Assembly: GCA_029907045.1 (NCBI GenBank)
Contig: JARYMR010000011.1
Location: 1-25,325, forward strand
DNA length: 25,325 nt
Direction: 5' to 3'
From: Candidatus Bathyarchaeota archaeon
GTDB taxonomy: Archaea; Thermoproteota; Bathyarchaeia; Bathyarchaeales; UBA233
Numbering within the stretch: the first letter of the stretch is position 1; each line of letters opens with the position of its first letter. A program made the position numbers and the translations under genes. Below, in pieces: positions 22,234-25,325 of this stretch. Below the pieces are notes generated by a model, which worked only from the letters and a program-made list of their open reading frames with translations, was not told the origin of the DNA and made no database searches.

Positions 22234-22899
22234 ATGGTGAAAACTATGTCTAAAAGTTTCAAACCTACGGTTTTTGCAGACACTCGCGAAAGCTTGGACG
22301 TTAAAGACTCCTTGATGGAGCTTGGCTCTGAAGTTGTGGAAAGGGTTTTGGCGCCTGCAGATTACGTGGTTTCAGAGGATTATGCTGTTGAGAGGAAGGA
22401 GCTTCATGACTTTTTCCGTTCAATTTTTGATGGAAGACTTTTTGAACAAGCGGAGAGGTTGACTGAAGCTTATGAAAACGCATGTTTGCTCGTAGAGGGT
22501 GACGTAATAAGGGCTGTGAAAGCCCTTCACAATCCCATGGTCTTTTGGGGTGCCGTAGCAAAAATTATGGCGGACCACCACATTTCATTAGTTTTCACAC
22601 CAGACGAGCGCCACACAGCCATGTTTCTTCACAGCCTTGCCAAGAAACTCCAAGAAGAGAAGCGAAAGAAAATATTGGTTAAGCACAAACCCAAAGCTTA
22701 CACTCTGAAGCAAATGCAAATTTCAGCCGTGCAAAGCCTACCACTAATCGGTCCAGAAAGGGCTGAACTTTTGCTCAAGAAATTTGGAAGCGTAAGGCGA
22801 GTTTTTCAAGCATCAAAAGTGGAGCTTCTTTCTGTGAAGGGGTTGGGCGCAAAAACTGTTAGGAAAATTTTGGATTTTCTTGATGCTAAATATCAATAA
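22234..22899 (+). CDS. XPF/Mus81-family structure-specific endonuclease (short form, no helicase)
   Basis: Cuts branched or flap DNA near duplex junctions. 221 residues: an ERCC4 nuclease domain (about 12-135) and a C-terminal tandem helix-hairpin-helix domain (about 163-217). Nuclease residues visible are Asp16 (FADTRES), Asp43 (PADYVV) and the ERKxxxD motif as VERKELHDF (Glu53, Arg54, Lys55, Asp59). The HhH is LPLIGPERAELLLKKFGSV and VKGLGAKTVRKIL. The absence of the large helicase domain of euryarchaeal Hef matches TACK-type XPF, which works with PCNA. I see no certain PCNA motif at the end (KILDFLDAKYQ). The start could be ATG 22234 (leaderless) or ATG 22246, which has GGTGA five bases upstream. 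Confidence 0.92.
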   Translation: MVKTMSKSFKPTVFADTRESLDVKDSLMELGSEVVERVLAPADYVVSEDYAVERKELHDFFRSIFDGRLFEQAERLTEAYENACLLVEGDVIRAVKALHNPMVFWGAVAKIMADHHISLVFTPDERHTAMFLHSLAKKLQEEKRKKILVKHKPKAYTLKQMQISAVQSLPLIGPERAELLLKKFGSVRRVFQASKVELLSVKGLGAKTVRKILDFLDAKYQ

Positions 22900-22917
22900 A
22901 AAGAAGGAAAACTTGGT

Positions 22918-23340
22918 TTAACCCTTAACTTCGCTGATAAATTGCTCGTAAACTTTCTGCACCCGTTCAGCAGCCGGACCTGAACCTTCTACAACGCCTT
23001 TCTCTGTCACTTTAACCTTGTCCATGACCCAAATGAAACCCTTATCCTCATAAAGCTTAACCATCGTTGGAAAAACCTTTTCAAGACGATCTGCCAAAGC
23101 CTTAAGGTCAAAGGGTTTTTCCACGCTTAATATTTGGGCTACAACATTGCCATTAAGGAAAACTCTATGCAAAATTTTTCCCTCTTCATCCTTTGCTTCT
23201 GCAAGGCATAAGCTTAAAGTGTCAGGATTTATGCCGATTAAAGTTCCGCTAAAAGTTTTTCCAGTGGTGGTTGAAACAATAACGCTTCTATCCATTAACG
23301 CCGCTACTTCGGTGAAAAACTTCCTCTGCGCTACTGACAA
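22918..23340 (-). CDS. Sm-like (LSm) archaeal protein with C-terminal extension
   Basis: 140-residue RNA-associated ring-forming protein. The Sm fold lies at about 8-72, with Sm1-like DRSVIVSTTTGKTFSGTLIG (17-36) and Sm2-like RVFLNGNVVAQIL (59-71). A second alpha/beta region follows (about 76-135: LADRLEKVFPTMVKLYEDKG, VMDKVKVTEKGVVEG). That makes it longer than minimal archaeal SmAPs of about 75 residues and like the two-domain SmAP3 type. The start is TTG 23340, strongly backed by GGGAGG seven bases upstream. The gene is 45 bases downstream of the GlmU-like gene on the same strand, so it could share its transcript. The RNA partners are unknown. Confidence 0.85.
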   Translation of the reverse strand: MSVAQRKFFTEVAALMDRSVIVSTTTGKTFSGTLIGINPDTLSLCLAEAKDEEGKILHRVFLNGNVVAQILSVEKPFDLKALADRLEKVFPTMVKLYEDKGFIWVMDKVKVTEKGVVEGSGPAAERVQKVYEQFISEVKG

Positions 23341-23385
23341 TTTTTAACCTCCCTAAACTACCTTAAGAGTTATGAAAACATGTAT

Positions 23386-24690
23386 TTAGGATTTTAACAA
23401 ATCAGACTGAACAGTTATCTTGTTCTCCTTTTTCACGTAGCATTTCTTATCCAAAAAAATCACTTTGTTAGGTTCAAGGTCTTCCTGCAAACAGACACCA
23501 GCTCCAACAATGCTGTTCGGTCCAATTTTCACGCCTGGCAAAAGAGAAGCGTTGATGCCAACTTTGCAGAAATCGCCAACTATGGCGCCAAGCTTGTTAG
23601 TGCCAGAATCCGCTTTTTCACCTTCCACCGTAACCTTAACGTTTTTCCCGTCAAATCGAAAGTTTGCGGTTATTGCTCCAGCGCCGAAGAGGCAGTTGTC
23701 TGAAATTATGGAGTCGCCTATGTAGTTCATGTGGAACCAGCAGTTGTCGCCTATCAAAGAATGTTTAATCTCGCTTGAAAAGCCAACAACACAGTTGTCA
23801 CCAATGGAAGAGTAGTCTCGAACTAACGCATTATCGCCAATAATGCTGTTTGAACCAATGTAGCAAGGTCCCTTTATGGAGGTCCCGCCAAAAATTTTGG
23901 TTCCACGGCGAATCCAAACCTTTCCCTCAATTTTTGCACCTTCAGAAATTTCAACATTATCTTCGATGATTTTCTCTTTTATCAAATTGTCCATCAAATA
24001 CTCGTTTAGAGTGAAAAGGTCCCAAGGATACTTGTAACTGGTGAATAAGCCTTCATAGCTTACAGCTGTAACCATATTTTTGTCTTCAATAAACTTTTGA
24101 ATGGCATCCTCGTACTGGTGGTCTGAAACTGGAACTTTTTTGAAGTAACTGAAGATTCTTTTAGTCATCAAGTAAACGCCAATAACTGCCAAATTACTCG
24201 GTTCAGTTCCCTTTGGTGGCTTTTCAACCAACTTGGTTACCTTGTTGTTTTTGATTTGGATTATGCCAAACTTCCACGTTTCCTCGACGGGTTTGCATGA
24301 AAGCACGATTTCCGCGTTGCCTTTTCTAAATTTTTTAAGCATTTCCTTTATCAGAGAACTTTCAAAAATATCATCAGCGTTAACAACAAAAAAATGGTCT
24401 TCAACCAAATCTTTTGCTGCTTCAAGGGCGTTCGCCATTCCAAGAGGCTTTTTCTGAAGCGCATATTCAATGGTAACTCCAAATTTTTTTCCATCAGCCA
24501 AATAATCTTTAATCAATTTCCCATTTTCGCCTATAACAACTATGAAATCTTTCAAACCAGCCTCCTTCAAAATTTCAATTACATGATGGATTAGGGGTTT
24601 TCCCAAAATTTTAAACATGGGTTTTGGCTTTACAGCAGCTAATGGAAAAACCCTTCTCCCGCTTCCACCAGCAAGGATAACTGTTTGCAT
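23386..24690 (-). CDS. GlmU-like bifunctional sugar-1-phosphate nucleotidyltransferase / amino-sugar acetyltransferase
   Basis: Probably makes UDP-GlcNAc-type sugars from the amino-sugar phosphate delivered by the overlapping phosphohexomutase. The 434 residues carry a nucleotidyltransferase domain (1-235: ILAGGSGRRVFPLAAVKPKP, where Arg stands for the common Thr; FVVNADDIFE, VEKPPKG, YKYPWDLFTLNEY) and a left-handed beta-helix of hexapeptide repeats (about 240-405). The segment CWFHMNYIGDS (His320, Tyr323) and GAGAITANFRFDGKNVKV match the acetyltransferase site of the Sulfolobus ST0452-type enzyme as I remember it. The frame extends to GTG 24696, but ATG 24690 is chosen because AGGGGTG lies four bases upstream and it shares its A with the preceding stop (TGATG), implying coupled translation. 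Pure glucose- or mannose-1-phosphate specificity remains possible. Confidence 0.88.
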   Translation of the reverse strand: MQTVILAGGSGRRVFPLAAVKPKPMFKILGKPLIHHVIEILKEAGLKDFIVVIGENGKLIKDYLADGKKFGVTIEYALQKKPLGMANALEAAKDLVEDHFFVVNADDIFESSLIKEMLKKFRKGNAEIVLSCKPVEETWKFGIIQIKNNKVTKLVEKPPKGTEPSNLAVIGVYLMTKRIFSYFKKVPVSDHQYEDAIQKFIEDKNMVTAVSYEGLFTSYKYPWDLFTLNEYLMDNLIKEKIIEDNVEISEGAKIEGKVWIRRGTKIFGGTSIKGPCYIGSNSIIGDNALVRDYSSIGDNCVVGFSSEIKHSLIGDNCWFHMNYIGDSIISDNCLFGAGAITANFRFDGKNVKVTVEGEKADSGTNKLGAIVGDFCKVGINASLLPGVKIGPNSIVGAGVCLQEDLEPNKVIFLDKKCYVKKENKITVQSDLLKS

Positions 24691-25325
24691 CAACACCCCT
24701 TCATAACCTCTTTTAATTCCTTCACAGCGAATTGGTAAAGCTTCTCAAGTTTTTCCTTGGTCTTTGCTTCTGCAGAAACCCTTATGAGGGGTTCAGTGTT
24801 TGAAGGTCTCAAAAGAACCCAACCATCCCTATCCAACAATTTTATCCCATCCACGTCTAAAAATTTTAAACCATAATCCCTAAACTTGGCTTCCAACTTG
24901 TCGATAACTGCAAATTTTAGGTGGTCTGGGCATTCAAAATTTCTCTCGTGAATGGAAGGATATTTTGGCAAAGAATCCACAATCTTTGAAAGTTTTTCAT
25001 CACGTTTTGATAATATTTCAGCCATTTTTAAGCTTGCAAAAATTGCATCATCCATTCCATGGCATTCTAAAAAATAAAAGTGGCTGCTTGTTTCGCCGCC
25101 TACCAAGGCATTTTCGCTAATCATTTTATCCATAATAAAAACATGACCAATCCTTTCAACAATGGGATCCCCACCATGTCTTTTTACAAATTCTTCAACA
25201 GCCATGGAACAGCTTAATTCATAAACTATTTTTCCGCCACCCTTTCTTTCCAGCGCATCCTCAGCAAAAATCATAAGGGCTAAATCCCCTGGAATTATCC
25301 TCCCTTTATCGTCAACAAAAACTGC
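24690..25325 (-). CDS. Phosphohexomutase (phosphoglucosamine/phosphomannomutase family), C-terminal part
   Basis: The frame is open at the right edge, so the N-terminal half with the catalytic Ser is outside. The visible 211 residues start at AVFVDDKGRIIPGDLALMIF, which follows directly after the metal-binding DGDxDR loop in this family. Further marks are GGETSSHFYF (domain 3 sugar-binding GGExSGH variant), HGMDDAIFASLKMAEIL, and domain 4 with GWVLLRPSNTEPLIRVSAEA (phosphate-binding RPSNTEP). It converts hexose-6-phosphate to hexose-1-phosphate. Because its stop overlaps the GlmU-like start, a glucosamine-phosphate role is the best guess, but archaeal members often accept glucose and mannose as well. 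Confidence 0.9.
   Translation of the reverse strand, partial: AVFVDDKGRIIPGDLALMIFAEDALERKGGGKIVYELSCSMAVEEFVKRHGGDPIVERIGHVFIMDKMISENALVGGETSSHFYFLECHGMDDAIFASLKMAEILSKRDEKLSKIVDSLPKYPSIHERNFECPDHLKFAVIDKLEAKFRDYGLKFLDVDGIKLLDRDGWVLLRPSNTEPLIRVSAEAKTKEKLEKLYQFAVKELKEVMKGC

Noticed and set aside
24691..24696. GTG 24696 as the start of the GlmU-like protein
   Set aside because: ATG 24690 has a better spaced ribosome site and a start-stop overlap with the upstream gene; the GTG adds only two residues before the conserved first strand.
1..25325. CRISPR arrays, tRNA or rRNA genes, insertion sequences
   Set aside because: Gaps are at most about 120 bases and hold promoter-like AT-rich sequence; no repeated spacers, cloverleaf-like segments or transposase frames were seen by eye. 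A covariance-model scan would be needed to exclude small RNAs.

Overview
The window reads as an AT-rich, compact chromosomal segment of an archaeon. The evidence is the information-processing and lipid gene content: archaeal/eukaryal-type GlyRS, an archaeal-style AsnRS, tRNA-splicing endonuclease EndA, an Sm-like (LSm) protein, XPD helicase with iron-sulphur cysteines, a short XPF nuclease without a helicase domain, a PAC2-family protein, a UbiA-type ether-lipid prenyltransferase and myo-inositol-1-phosphate synthase. TATA/BRE-like promoters and near-leaderless starts agree. The helicase-less XPF together with the ADP-forming acyl-CoA synthetase, the DUF47 protein and the VPEF-type C-terminal anchor suggests the TACK group, with Bathyarchaeia as my best guess. 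That placement is inference from gene content, not a phylogeny.

Layout: (1) 1-4149: minus-strand ADP-forming acyl-CoA synthetase (runs off the left edge) and asnS, with a divergent VIT1/CCC1-type metal transporter. (2) 4172-8704: a minus-strand block transcribed from 8704: UbiA prenyltransferase, polyprenol (dolichol/phytol) kinase, thymidylate-kinase-like protein and membrane-anchored winged-helix protein, tightly packed or overlapping, followed by a secreted beta-propeller protein. (3) 8824-11657: plus-strand sugar-1-phosphate nucleotidyltransferase, a surface protein interrupted by one in-frame TAG, and a thioredoxin-like protein. (4) 11662-14744: minus-strand glyS, DUF47 (PhoU-like) and endA. 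(5) 14825-18418: DUF917 protein, small zinc-ribbon protein, myo-inositol-1-phosphate synthase, bifunctional phosphoglucose/phosphomannose isomerase. (6) 18527-22899: PAC2 protein, and a repair neighbourhood of XPD helicase plus DUF72 protein, divergent from XPF. (7) 22918-25325: LSm protein, GlmU-like bifunctional enzyme and the C-terminal part of a phosphohexomutase (runs off the right edge).

How the genes fit together: many serve the cell envelope. PGI/PMI, the phosphohexomutase and two nucleotidyltransferases make activated sugars. Inositol-phosphate synthase can supply an inositol lipid head group. UbiA and the polyprenol kinase act in ether-lipid and isoprenoid-phosphate metabolism. Two exported proteins are rich in N-glycosylation sequons. 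The other theme is nucleic-acid maintenance (XPD, XPF, EndA, LSm, AsnRS, GlyRS).

No gene-free stretch exceeds 300 bases; the longest gaps are about 100-120 bases and hold promoters. I see no rRNA, tRNA, CRISPR array, insertion sequence or long repeat. Stop codons of the 24 reading frames whose ends are inside the window are TAA 14, TAG 6 and TGA 4, counting the interrupted surface gene by its final stop. TTG starts are common.
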